Below are positions 23,953-31,164 of a stretch of 32,212 nucleotides of DNA, one piece after another. This DNA is from Nonomuraea sp. MG754425. GTDB lineage: Bacteria > Actinomycetota > Actinomycetes > Streptosporangiales > Streptosporangiaceae. The translations under genes and the position numbers were made by a program. The DNA is taken from assembly GCF_021699195.1 (NCBI RefSeq), contig NZ_SSXE01000111.1, positions 1-32,212 of the forward strand, given 5' to 3'. Each line of letters opens with the position of its first letter. Positions within the stretch are counted from its first letter, which is position 1. Under the pieces are notes generated by a model that ran no database searches, was not told the origin of the DNA, and worked only from the letters and a program-made list of their open reading frames with translations.

Positions 23953-24711
23953 GTGGTCGGGACTCCGCCTGAGCTGGAGCGCGGCACCGGCGTCCCCGCG
24001 CACGTGCAGATCGAGCGCTGGCTGCTCGCCTCGATCGCCGGCGGCGAACTGGCTCCCGGCGACCGCCTGCCCGGCGAGCGGGAACTGGCCGGGCGGCTGG
24101 GCGTGAGCAGGATGACGCTCAGGCAGGCGCTGGCCACGCTGGAGCGCGACGGCCTGCTGCAACGGGTGCCGGGCCGCTCGGGCGGCGCGTTCGTCGCCGA
24201 GCCGCGGATCGACTGCGACCTGACCGGGCTGGCCGGGTTCACGGAGCAGATGCGCCGCGCCCACCTGCGGGCCGAGGCGCGCGTCCTGACGGCCGCGACG
24301 GTGCCCGCGCCCGCCGCCGCGGCCGGGGCGCTCGGTGTCGCTCCCGGCGCGCCGGTGCACGAGGTGGCCAGGGTGCGCTCGGCCGGCCGGTCTCCGGTGG
24401 CGCTGGAGCGCTCCTGGTTCCCCGACCTGCCGGGCCTGCTCGGCCAGGACCTCACCGGCTCCCTGTACGCGCTGCTGGCCACCCGGTACGACCTGGAGCC
24501 GCGCACCGCGGTCGAGCGCCTCGACCCGGTCATCGCCCGTCCGGCCGAGGCCGCCGAGCTGGGGATCGAGCCGGGCGCGCCGCTCATGCTGATCGAGCGC
24601 ACCGCCTACGCCGGCGACGGCACGCCGGTGGAGTACGCGCTCGACCTGTTCCGGCCCGACCGGGTCCGCATCTCCGTGCGCAGCGGCGTCACGGGACCAG
24701 GGGCCCCTTGA
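23953..24711 (+). CDS. GntR family regulator, HutC subfamily (UTRA effector domain)
   Basis: 252 residues. An N-terminal winged helix (about 15-80) shows PGDRLPGERELAGRLGVSRM then TLRQALATLERDGLLQRVPG. The C-terminal UTRA domain contains LERSWFPDLPGLLG and the closing EYALDLFRPDRVRISV. HutC-group regulators such as DasR bind GGTCTAGACC-like palindromes; precisely that sequence occurs at 27080-27089 between the oxidoreductase and the kinase, making these the likely targets. The gene converges on the oxidoreductase and the coding regions overlap by 23 bp at their 3' ends. GTG at 23953 is the first usable start and has only a weak G-rich tract upstream. Confidence 0.92.
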   Translation: MVGTPPELERGTGVPAHVQIERWLLASIAGGELAPGDRLPGERELAGRLGVSRMTLRQALATLERDGLLQRVPGRSGGAFVAEPRIDCDLTGLAGFTEQMRRAHLRAEARVLTAATVPAPAAAAGALGVAPGAPVHEVARVRSAGRSPVALERSWFPDLPGLLGQDLTGSLYALLATRYDLEPRTAVERLDPVIARPAEAAELGIEPGAPLMLIERTAYAGDGTPVEYALDLFRPDRVRISVRSGVTGPGAP

Positions 24712-27049
24712 CCACGGTCCCGGGCACCCACCGTCCCTCGACCTCGACCTCGACCGGCGTCCCCGGGCCGGCCTCCAGGTAGGCGTAGGCGATCGACGCG
24801 CCGGCCGTGTACCCGTAGCCGCCGGAGGTGACCCTGGCCACGACCCGGCCGTCGACCCGCACCGGCTCGTTGCCGAGCGCGACGGCGCGGGGATCGCCCA
24901 GCGTCAGGCAGCGCAGCCGGCGCGTGGGGGCCGGGTCGAGGGCGTCCTTGCCGAGGAAGTCCTTGCCGGGCTTGACGCAGAAGCCCAGCCCGGCCTCGTA
25001 CGGCGTCGTCTCGGGCCCGATGTCGGCGCCCCACACGCGGTACCCCTTCTCCAGCCGCAGGCTGTCGATGGCCCGGTATCCCCCGGCCACCAGCCCGTAC
25101 GGCTCCCCGGCCCGCCACAGCTCCTGCCAGAGGCCGAGCCCGTACTCGGTGGAGCAGTACAGCTCCCAGCCGTGCTCCCCCACGAACGTCACCCGCAGCG
25201 CCAGCACCGGCACGTCCCCGACGGTGAGCTCGCGCGCCGACATGAACGGGAAGTCGAGCGGGTCGGGGGTCAGCCCGCCGAGCACGTCGCGCGCCCGCGG
25301 CCCCCACAGCGCGAAGCACGCGTACTGGCCGGTCACGTCCGCGATCCTGGCCGTGGCCCCGGTGCGCGCGGCCTGCTTGCGCAGCCAGCCGGCGTCGTGG
25401 GAGCCGAACGCGGTGCCGGTGACGACGAGGAACTCCTCCTCGCCGCGCCGGGTGACGGTGAAGTCGCACTCGATGCCGCCGCGCCGGTTGAGCGCCTGCG
25501 TGTAGGTGACGGCGCCCACGTGCCGGGCGACCTCGTTGTCGCACACCCATTCCAGCAGTTCGGCGGCGTCGGGGCCGGTGACCTCGATCTTGGCGAACGA
25601 GCTCTCGTCGAACAGCCCGGCGGCCGTGCGGGTGGCCCGGTGCTCGGCCCCGATCGCCGGCGACCACAGCCTCCCGGCCCACCCGCCGGGCCGCTCGTCC
25701 TCGCTGCCGTCCTCGTTGGCCCGGTAGTGGTTGACCCGCTCCCACCCGGACTTCTCGCCGAAGACGGCCCCGTGGCCGGCGTGCCAGGCGTAGGCGGGCG
25801 ACAGGCGCAGCGGCCGGCCCGCCGACCGCTCGTGGCCGGGGTAGCGGATGTCGTAGTACGTCTCGTAGTTCTCGACCGCCCGCTTGATCGTGTACGACGG
25901 CGAGCGGTAGTGGCGGCCGAAGCGGCGCACGTCCATGTGCCACAGGTCCATGCCGGGCTCGCCCTCGACGATCCACTCGGCCATCACCTTGCCGATCCCG
26001 CCCGCGCCGGCGATGCCGTGGGCGCAGAAGCCGGCCGCCACGAAGAACCCGGCCACCTCGGTCTCGCCGAGGCAGAACTCGTTGTCGGGGGTGAACGCCT
26101 CGGGGCCGTTGATCAGCTTGCGGATGCCGACGTCGGCCATCGCGGGCACGCGCACCCGGGAGTTGTCGGAGATCTCCTCGAACCTCGGCCAGTCCTCCGG
26201 CAGCAGGCGGCCGTTGAAGTCGCCGGGCACCGCGTCGTACGCGCCGGGGCCGGCCGTCCAGGGGGCGCTGGTGCGCTCGTAACCGCCCATGACCAGGCCC
26301 TGGACCTCCTGGCGGTAGTAGACGAGCAGGTCGGGGTCGCGCAGCGTGGGCAGGCCGGTGTGGTCGTGGAAGGCGTCGCTGACGACGTACTGGTGCGACA
26401 TCGGCACGATCGGGACGCGCACCCCGGCCATCCGGCCGATCTCGGCCGCGAACATGCCGCCGCAGTTGACCACGATCTCGCAGGCGATGTCACCCTGGTC
26501 GGTGCGCACGCCCGTGACGCGGCCCCGCTCGACGTCGATCCCGAGCACGCGGGTGCGGGTGCGGACGGTGACGCCGCCCTCGCGGGCGCGCGTGGCCAGG
26601 GCGTAGCAGAGCTGGGACGGGTCGATCTGCCCGTCGGTCGGCAGGTACGCGGCCCCGACGACGCCCTGCGGGTCCATGAGCGGGAACAGCTCCACCGCCT
26701 CGGCCACGGAGATCTCCTCCAGCGGCAGGCCGAACGTGCGCGCCCAGCCGATCTGGCGGCGGATCTCCGCCATCCGCTCGGGCGTGGAGGCCAGCTTGAC
26801 GCCGCCGCACTCGGTCCAGCCGGCGTCGAGGCCGCGGTAGAGCTCCACGGAGTACTGGTTCATGCGGGTCAGCGTGGGGTCGGCGCGCAGTTGCCCGACG
26901 AGCCCGGCGGAGTGGAAGGTGGAGCCGCTGGTGAGCTCGTCCCGCTCCAGCAGGACGACGTCGCGTTCGCCGAGTTGGGCGAGGTGGTAGGCGACGGACG
27001 CGCCGCCCACCCCACCGCCGATGATCACGATCCGGGCCGAGTCGCTCAT
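24689..27049 (-). CDS. FAD-dependent dimethylglycine/sarcosine dehydrogenase-like protein with GcvT domain
   Basis: 786 residues, matching the dimethylglycine/sarcosine dehydrogenase architecture. The N-terminal DAO domain has the FAD motif IVIIGGGVGGASVAYHL and SGSTFHSAGLVGQL; the His there is in the place of the covalent flavin attachment. It runs to about 365 and ends with FCAHGIAGAGGIGK. Next come an FAO_M linker domain, and folate-binding GcvT and GcvT_C domains (about 425-786, GLFDESSFAKIEVTGPDAAELL, RAIDSLRLEKGYRVWG). The family oxidatively demethylates N-methyl glycines and passes the carbon to tetrahydrofolate. ATG at 27049 is preferred over a GTG 21 bp upstream as it sits seven bases after a -10 box. 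The gene is divergent from a choline-kinase-like gene, suggesting use of choline-derived or related N-methylated compounds. Confidence 0.9.
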   Translation of the reverse strand: MSDSARIVIIGGGVGGASVAYHLAQLGERDVVLLERDELTSGSTFHSAGLVGQLRADPTLTRMNQYSVELYRGLDAGWTECGGVKLASTPERMAEIRRQIGWARTFGLPLEEISVAEAVELFPLMDPQGVVGAAYLPTDGQIDPSQLCYALATRAREGGVTVRTRTRVLGIDVERGRVTGVRTDQGDIACEIVVNCGGMFAAEIGRMAGVRVPIVPMSHQYVVSDAFHDHTGLPTLRDPDLLVYYRQEVQGLVMGGYERTSAPWTAGPGAYDAVPGDFNGRLLPEDWPRFEEISDNSRVRVPAMADVGIRKLINGPEAFTPDNEFCLGETEVAGFFVAAGFCAHGIAGAGGIGKVMAEWIVEGEPGMDLWHMDVRRFGRHYRSPSYTIKRAVENYETYYDIRYPGHERSAGRPLRLSPAYAWHAGHGAVFGEKSGWERVNHYRANEDGSEDERPGGWAGRLWSPAIGAEHRATRTAAGLFDESSFAKIEVTGPDAAELLEWVCDNEVARHVGAVTYTQALNRRGGIECDFTVTRRGEEEFLVVTGTAFGSHDAGWLRKQAARTGATARIADVTGQYACFALWGPRARDVLGGLTPDPLDFPFMSARELTVGDVPVLALRVTFVGEHGWELYCSTEYGLGLWQELWRAGEPYGLVAGGYRAIDSLRLEKGYRVWGADIGPETTPYEAGLGFCVKPGKDFLGKDALDPAPTRRLRCLTLGDPRAVALGNEPVRVDGRVVARVTSGGYGYTAGASIAYAYLEAGPGTPVEVEVEGRWVPGTVVKGPLVP

Positions 27050-27061
27050 GGTCGCGAGGCT

Positions 27062-27112
27062 AATCGGCACGCCGTAAAAGGTCTAGACCGTTCGGGGTGG
27101 CGGGGCTAGCAT
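27062..27112. promoter_or_regulatory. Divergent leaderless promoters sharing the palindromic operator GGTCTAGACC
   Basis: GGTCTAGACC (27080-27089) is a perfect 10-bp palindrome and matches the core of HutC/DasR-type operators. Rightward, TAGACC (27084-27089) is a -35 box, 17 bp before TAGCAT (27107-27112), and the ATG at 27118 is six bases further. Leftward, TAGACC (27080-27085) is 17 bp before TAGCCT, and the ATG at 27049 is seven bases further. Both mRNAs should begin at or beside the start codon, and a regulator on the palindrome would cover both -35 boxes. Confidence 0.75.
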
Positions 27113-27117
27113 CGAGC

Positions 27118-28023
27118 ATGGCCGCGCCCGAGGTCCTCGATCGCATCCCCCTGCTGTCCGGCGTGCCCCGCTCCGTGGAGGAGCTGCCCGGCGGGCTCAC
27201 CAACCACAACTACAAGGTCACGACGCCGTCCGGCGCGTACGTGGTGCGCGTGTCGGCCAGCGACGGCGCGCTGCTGGCCATCGACAGGGACGCCGAGCAC
27301 GCGAACTCGATCGCGGCGGCGCGGGCGGGGGTCGGCGCGCCGGTGCACGACTACCTGCCGGCGCTCGGGGTGCTGGTGGTGGGGTTCGTGCCGGGGCGCA
27401 CGTTCACCGAGGCCGATCTGCGCGATCCGGCGAACCTGCCGCGCGTGGCGCGGGCGTGCCGCCTGCTGCACGGCGGGCCGCGGTTCGTACGCGACTTCGA
27501 CATGTTCGAGACGCAGCGGCGCTATCTGGAGATCGTGCGGGAGCGCGGCTTCCGGCTGCCGGCCCGCTACGTCGACTTCATGCCCGCCGTCCGCGAGATC
27601 CGCGCCTGCCTGGCCGTCCGCGACGAGGGCACGGTGCCGTGCAACAACGACCTGCTGCCGGGCAACATCCTCGACGACGGCGAGCGCCTGTGGCTGATCG
27701 ACTACGAGTACGCCGGCAACAACGACGCCTGCTTCGAGCTGGGCAACATCTGGAGCGAGTCCGACCTGCCGCTCGGGCACCTGGAGGAGCTCGTCACCGC
27801 GTACTACGGCCGCCGCCTGCGCCACAAGATCGCCCGCGCCCGGCTGCTCGGCCTGATGTCCAAGTACGGCTGGACACTGTGGGCCTCCATCCAGGACGGC
27901 GCGAACGACACCATCGACTTCGACTTCTGGTCGTGGGGCATGGAGAAGTACGAGCGGGCGGTGGCCGAGTTCACCGATTCCGGCCTGCCGGGTCTCATGG
28001 ACGAGGCGGCACGGGCAGACTAG
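27118..28023 (+). CDS. Choline/ethanolamine kinase-like phosphotransferase
   Basis: 301 residues with the aminoglycoside/choline kinase fold. GGLTNHNYKV (25-34) is the nucleotide loop typical of the choline kinase branch. The catalytic loop reads CNNDLLPGN (175-183) with Asp178 and Asn183, but Asn176 stands where most relatives have His. LIDYEYAGNN (194-202) holds the metal-binding Asp195. The likely reaction is ATP-dependent phosphorylation of choline, ethanolamine or a similar amino alcohol; the divergent N-methylglycine dehydrogenase gene supports this. ATG at 27118 was chosen because it falls at the predicted transcription start; GTG at 27097 lies upstream of the -10 box. Confidence 0.85.
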   Translation: MAAPEVLDRIPLLSGVPRSVEELPGGLTNHNYKVTTPSGAYVVRVSASDGALLAIDRDAEHANSIAAARAGVGAPVHDYLPALGVLVVGFVPGRTFTEADLRDPANLPRVARACRLLHGGPRFVRDFDMFETQRRYLEIVRERGFRLPARYVDFMPAVREIRACLAVRDEGTVPCNNDLLPGNILDDGERLWLIDYEYAGNNDACFELGNIWSESDLPLGHLEELVTAYYGRRLRHKIARARLLGLMSKYGWTLWASIQDGANDTIDFDFWSWGMEKYERAVAEFTDSGLPGLMDEAARAD

Positions 28024-28027
28024 GGGG

Positions 28028-28636
28028 ATGTTCGCCGCTTTGACCGGCCTGGGGCTGTCCACGGCCGCCGGGCTGAACGCGTACATCCCGCTCCTGGTCG
28101 TGGGGGTGCTCGCGAACGTCACCGACGCCGTGCGGCTGCCCGACGGCTACGCCTGGCTGTCCAACTGGGGCGTGCTCGCCGTGCTGGCGGTGCTGCTGGT
28201 CGCCGAGATGACCCTCGACAAGGTGCCCGCGATCGACAGCGTCAACGACGCCGTGCAGACCGTGGTGCGGCCGGCCTCGGGCGGGGTCGTCTTCTCGGCC
28301 ACGAGCGCCGCCGCCGAGCTGGACCACTCGACCTGGCTGGCCGAGCACGCGTGGGTGGGCTGGCTGCTGGGGATCGTGATGGCGCTGGGCGTGCACACGC
28401 TCAAGGCCGTCGCCCGCCCGGTGGTGAACGCGGGCACGGCGGGGGTCGGCGCGCCGGTCGTGAGCACGGTCGAGGACGCCGGGTCGTTCGGGATGAGCCT
28501 GATCGCGGTGTTCCTGCCGGTGCTGGTGATCGTCGCGCTGCTGGTGCTCGCGGTGGCGGCGTGGTGGCTGCTGCGGCGGGTACGCCGCTCCCGCGCGCGC
28601 AGAAGGGCGGCCCGCGGCCCCCGTCCGCCGGGCTGA
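28028..28636 (+). CDS. DUF4126 family membrane protein
   Basis: 202 residues. It starts 4 bp after the kinase stop, with AGGGGG immediately before the ATG. Hydrophobic stretches lie near 5-32, 46-62, 108-124 and 155-183, followed by a strongly basic tail (RRVRRSRARRRAARG). The GLSTAAGLNAYIPLL opening, the DKVPAIDSVNDAVQTVVRP segment and the GAPVVSTVEDAGS stretch are what I associate with DUF4126. Its function is unknown. The close spacing suggests cotranscription with the kinase, though a functional link is not evident. Confidence 0.8.
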   Translation: MFAALTGLGLSTAAGLNAYIPLLVVGVLANVTDAVRLPDGYAWLSNWGVLAVLAVLLVAEMTLDKVPAIDSVNDAVQTVVRPASGGVVFSATSAAAELDHSTWLAEHAWVGWLLGIVMALGVHTLKAVARPVVNAGTAGVGAPVVSTVEDAGSFGMSLIAVFLPVLVIVALLVLAVAAWWLLRRVRRSRARRRAARGPRPPG

Positions 28637-28639
28637 CGA

Positions 28640-29437
28640 TCACAGACGGCGCAGCCAGCCGTCCAGGGTGTCGACGAAGTCGTCCGGCCGCTCCTCGTGC
28701 AGCCGGTGGCCGGCCCCCTCCCAGCACAGCACCACCGACGCGGGGTCCTTCAGCAGCCCGGCCTCCCAGCCGGCCCGCCCGGGGTCGGCCCAGATCGACA
28801 ACACCGGGCACCGCCTGCGGGCCAGGTAGTCATCGCTGGCCGGGCGCACCCCGATGGCGTCCGGGGCGGTGAACATGGCCTCGAACGCCTGGACGAGGAC
28901 GTGCGGCGCCATCCCGTACAACCTGCGTTTGTGCCAGCGCCTGATGACGGCGGGGGTGGCGGCGTTCGTGCACCACTCGTCGATCCGCTCGGCCGCCTCG
29001 TGCGGACGCTCGCCGCGCAGGCCCGCGATCATCCGGGGGAAGCCGCGGGCGATCTCGGCCTGCATGCCGTAGCCGGGGTCGAGGGTGACCAGCGCCCGCA
29101 CCCGCTCCGGGTGCTCGACGGCGAGGATCGAGACCACCTGGCCGCCCATCGAGTGCCCGACGGCGACCACCTGGGGGACGCCGAGGCGGCCGAGCAGGGC
29201 GTCCAGGTCGGCGGCCATCGCGCGCGGCGTGTTGCCGGTCTCGGGGACCGAGCTGTAGCCGTGGCCGCGCAGGTCCACGGCGAGCACGCGGCGGGTGGCG
29301 GCGAGCGCGTCGATGTGCCACGACCACTGGTGGGAGTCGGTCCCCCAGCCGTGGACGAGCAGCAGCGGCGGCAGGTCCCCCGCCCCGTCGTCGGTGTAGA
29401 AGAGCCGGACGCCCGCGCCGACCTCCGCGTACGGCAC
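28640..29437 (-). CDS. Alpha/beta hydrolase
   Basis: 265 residues of the alpha/beta-hydrolase fold. The oxyanion-hole motif is HGWGTDSHQW (29-38). Nucleophile elbow GHSMGG places Ser96; the Asp is in SIWADPGRAG near 218 and the His is H244 (GAGHRLHEERP). It resembles epoxide hydrolase/haloperoxidase-like esterases; the substrate is unknown. GTG at 29437 directly abuts the stop of the SDR gene, so the pair is an operon. It is tail-to-tail with the DUF4126 gene, only 3 bp apart, leaving no room for a separate terminator. Confidence 0.9.
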   Translation of the reverse strand: MPYAEVGAGVRLFYTDDGAGDLPPLLLVHGWGTDSHQWSWHIDALAATRRVLAVDLRGHGYSSVPETGNTPRAMAADLDALLGRLGVPQVVAVGHSMGGQVVSILAVEHPERVRALVTLDPGYGMQAEIARGFPRMIAGLRGERPHEAAERIDEWCTNAATPAVIRRWHKRRLYGMAPHVLVQAFEAMFTAPDAIGVRPASDDYLARRRCPVLSIWADPGRAGWEAGLLKDPASVVLCWEGAGHRLHEERPDDFVDTLDGWLRRL

Positions 29438-30202
29438 CTAGCCCGCCGGGCTCTTCGGCGGGGGCAGCAGCGAGCCCTCCCCCGCGGTCCAGCCGCCGTC
29501 GATGGCCAGCTCCGCGCCGTTGACGTACGAGGCGGCGTCGGACAGCAGGAACGCGATCGCCTCCGCCACCTCCCCGGCCTCGCCCCAGCGCCCGGCCGGG
29601 GAGAGCCCGAACGTGCCCTCCCCCGACACGGCCCCGAGCTGCTCGGTCATCGGGGTGACGATCATTCCGGGATGCACGGAGTTGACCCGGATGCGGTGCC
29701 GGCCGAACTCCATGGCCGCGATCTTCGTCAGCCCGCGGACGCCCCATTTGGAGGCGCCGTACCCACCCGTCATGGGCAGTCCGAACAGCCCCGCGACGGA
29801 CGACAGGTTCACGATGGCCCCGCCGCCCCGCTCCCGCATGGGCCCGACCACGGCCTTCAGCCCGAGGAAGGTGCCCACCAGGTTCACCTGGAGCACCTGC
29901 TGGAACTCCTCCAGCGGCTGCTGCTCGATGGTCAGCAACGTGGCGATGCCGGCGTTGTTCACCAGGCCGTCGATCCGCCCGTACGCCTCCAGGGTCTCGG
30001 CGACCACGGCCGCCCAGGCGTCCTGGCTGGTCACGTCGTGCGTGATGAAGCGGGCGTCCAGTTCCTTGGCGGTGGCGGTGCCCTCCTCCGCCAGCACGTC
30101 GGTGAGCACGACCCTGGCTCCGGCCGCGACGCAGCGCCGGGCGGTGGCCGCCCCCATGCCCCGGGCGCCCCCGGTGATGATCACAATCTTGCCGTCGAGC
30201 AC
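29438..30202 (-). CDS. Short-chain dehydrogenase/reductase
   Basis: 254 residues, a classical SDR. TGGARGMG (10-17) binds the cofactor, and Asp35 at the end of strand 2 (VVLTDVL) favours NAD(H). NNAG, LSSVAG and the catalytic YGASK follow, then the C-terminal SDAASYVNGAELAIDGGW. It resembles 3-alpha/20-beta-hydroxysteroid dehydrogenase-type enzymes; substrate unknown. GTG at 30202 was chosen since the fold begins there and GGAAAGG lies upstream; in-frame codons to 30250 add an unlikely Cys-rich leader. The hydrolase follows immediately, suggesting a two-step catabolic unit. Confidence 0.92.
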   Translation of the reverse strand: MLDGKIVIITGGARGMGAATARRCVAAGARVVLTDVLAEEGTATAKELDARFITHDVTSQDAWAAVVAETLEAYGRIDGLVNNAGIATLLTIEQQPLEEFQQVLQVNLVGTFLGLKAVVGPMRERGGGAIVNLSSVAGLFGLPMTGGYGASKWGVRGLTKIAAMEFGRHRIRVNSVHPGMIVTPMTEQLGAVSGEGTFGLSPAGRWGEAGEVAEAIAFLLSDAASYVNGAELAIDGGWTAGEGSLLPPPKSPAG

Positions 30203-30357
30203 CCTGTCCGCCCTTTCCGGGACATTCCGGGGACATGTGCACTGAAACACACCCGCCCGACCCGATCAAGAGCTTGCTCGGCACAAGCGGCCGGCACGGG
30301 CGCGTCGAAACCGCCGTGGCCGACTAAGCTTCAACACAGCAACACCCACAGCAGGAG
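30203..30357. other. Divergent intergenic region between the SDR and coiled-coil genes
   Basis: Holds a direct repeat (TTCCGGG at about 30208 and 30219), a GAGCTTGCTC inverted repeat near 30274 and a possible rightward -10 box TAAGCT (30325-30330). I see no convincing -35 boxes and no RNA gene. Confidence 0.35.
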
Positions 30358-30963
30358 GTGGCGAAGATCGGCGAGTTCCTTGTCGTGGTGCTGGTGATCC
30401 TGGCGTTCCTCCTGCTCCTGGGCGGCGTCGGCATCTACCTGCTGGTCAAGCTGGGCCAGAAGGCCGCGGTGAAGGCCAAGCAGGCCGGCGCCCGCTTCAG
30501 CACCCATGTCAACGCGATGGGCACGGGCGACGCCGCCGAGGTCGAGCGCCTGCGGCTCGACCTGCGCCGCGAGGTCGGGCTCACCCGGCAGGCCGTCGAG
30601 CACGCCCAGAACCTGGGCTGGGGCCTGGGCGACCTGCCGCGGCTCCTGGGCGACCTGACCGCCCAGGCCGACGTGCACGACGGGCAGCTCGGCATGTACG
30701 CCCAGCAGCGCCGCGTCTCGCCGTACGTCGACCACGCCACCCTCGACCGGCTCAGGCAGCACCAGGCCAAGCTGACGGCGATGTGCGCCCGCATCCGGGC
30801 CGACCTGCTGGGCGACCAGGTCCAGCACACCGCCACGGGCATCGCCGACCTCAGCTCCCGCACCGACCTGGAGATCGAGGCCCGCCGCCAGGCCCCCGAC
30901 CCGCTCGACGAGATCGACGAGCTCTACCGGCGCTCGGTGGAGGAACGCAGAGAACGCCCCTGA
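30358..30963 (+). CDS. Membrane-anchored coiled-coil protein, unknown function
   Basis: 201 residues. One N-terminal membrane helix (about 4-30, FLVVVLVILAFLLLLGGVG) is followed by a basic segment and a mostly helical, charged cytoplasmic domain with likely coiled coils (VERLRLDLRREVGLTRQAVE, near 60-80). I do not recognise a family. The annotated GTG at 30358 is fused to its own AGGAGG (30353-30358), leaving no normal spacing. An ATC codon at 30367 in the same frame is eight bases from that SD and would be ideally placed if rare ATC starts are used. Either start leaves the membrane helix intact. Confidence 0.7.
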   Translation: MAKIGEFLVVVLVILAFLLLLGGVGIYLLVKLGQKAAVKAKQAGARFSTHVNAMGTGDAAEVERLRLDLRREVGLTRQAVEHAQNLGWGLGDLPRLLGDLTAQADVHDGQLGMYAQQRRVSPYVDHATLDRLRQHQAKLTAMCARIRADLLGDQVQHTATGIADLSSRTDLEIEARRQAPDPLDEIDELYRRSVEERRERP

Positions 30964-30973
30964 CGGGTTTTTT
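30957..30973 (+). terminator. Possible terminator with T6 tract
   Basis: A short CCC...GGG stem spanning the stop codon (CCCCTGACGGG) is followed by six Ts at 30968-30973, a striking run in DNA of this composition. The stem is weak, so the call rests on the T-tract and position. Confidence 0.45.
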
Positions 30974-30979
30974 AATCGG

Positions 30980-31008
30980 TTGCGCCGTGGTGCCCGTGTC
31001 GGCATACT
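30980..31008 (+). promoter_or_regulatory. Promoter of the RIO kinase leader transcript
   Basis: TTGCGC (30980-30985) and CATACT (31003-31008) are 17 bp apart. The start expected near 31015 gives a leader of about 150 nt containing a short ORF. Confidence 0.6.
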
Positions 31009-31052
31009 CGGGCAACGGTTCGACCACCGCGACAGGAAGGGAGGGTGAGACC

Positions 31053-31121
31053 GTGACGACGACTGTTCGCGTGCCGTTCTCCGCGTCCTCATTCCTTCCC
31101 ACCGGGGGTCAGCCGACCTGA
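31053..31121 (+). CDS. 22-codon upstream ORF (putative leader peptide) of the RIO kinase gene
   Basis: GTG at 31053 is preceded by GGGAGG with 8-nt spacing, the best ribosome site in this stretch. The ORF runs to TGA at 31119-31121 and encodes a Thr/Ser/Pro-rich peptide beginning TTTVRVPFSASSF after the start. The last codons overlap the 5' arm of a hairpin (31098-31105). The kinase starts 42 bp downstream. A control role is inferred; it could also be a short peptide gene. Confidence 0.55.
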   Translation: MTTTVRVPFSASSFLPTGGQPT

Positions 31122-31164
31122 TCGCGGCCGGCCGGTGGGCCTCATCTCTGGAGTTCACCCACCG
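31098..31164 (+). promoter_or_regulatory. Alternative hairpins in the RIO kinase leader
   Basis: Arm A CCCACCGG (31098-31105) pairs perfectly with arm B CCGGTGGG (31132-31139). Arm B can instead pair over 7 bp with arm C CCCACCG (31158-31164), which touches the kinase start codon and places its SD sequence GGAG in the loop. A-B and B-C exclude each other, and arm A lies in the upstream ORF, so its translation could decide which forms. Confidence 0.5.
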
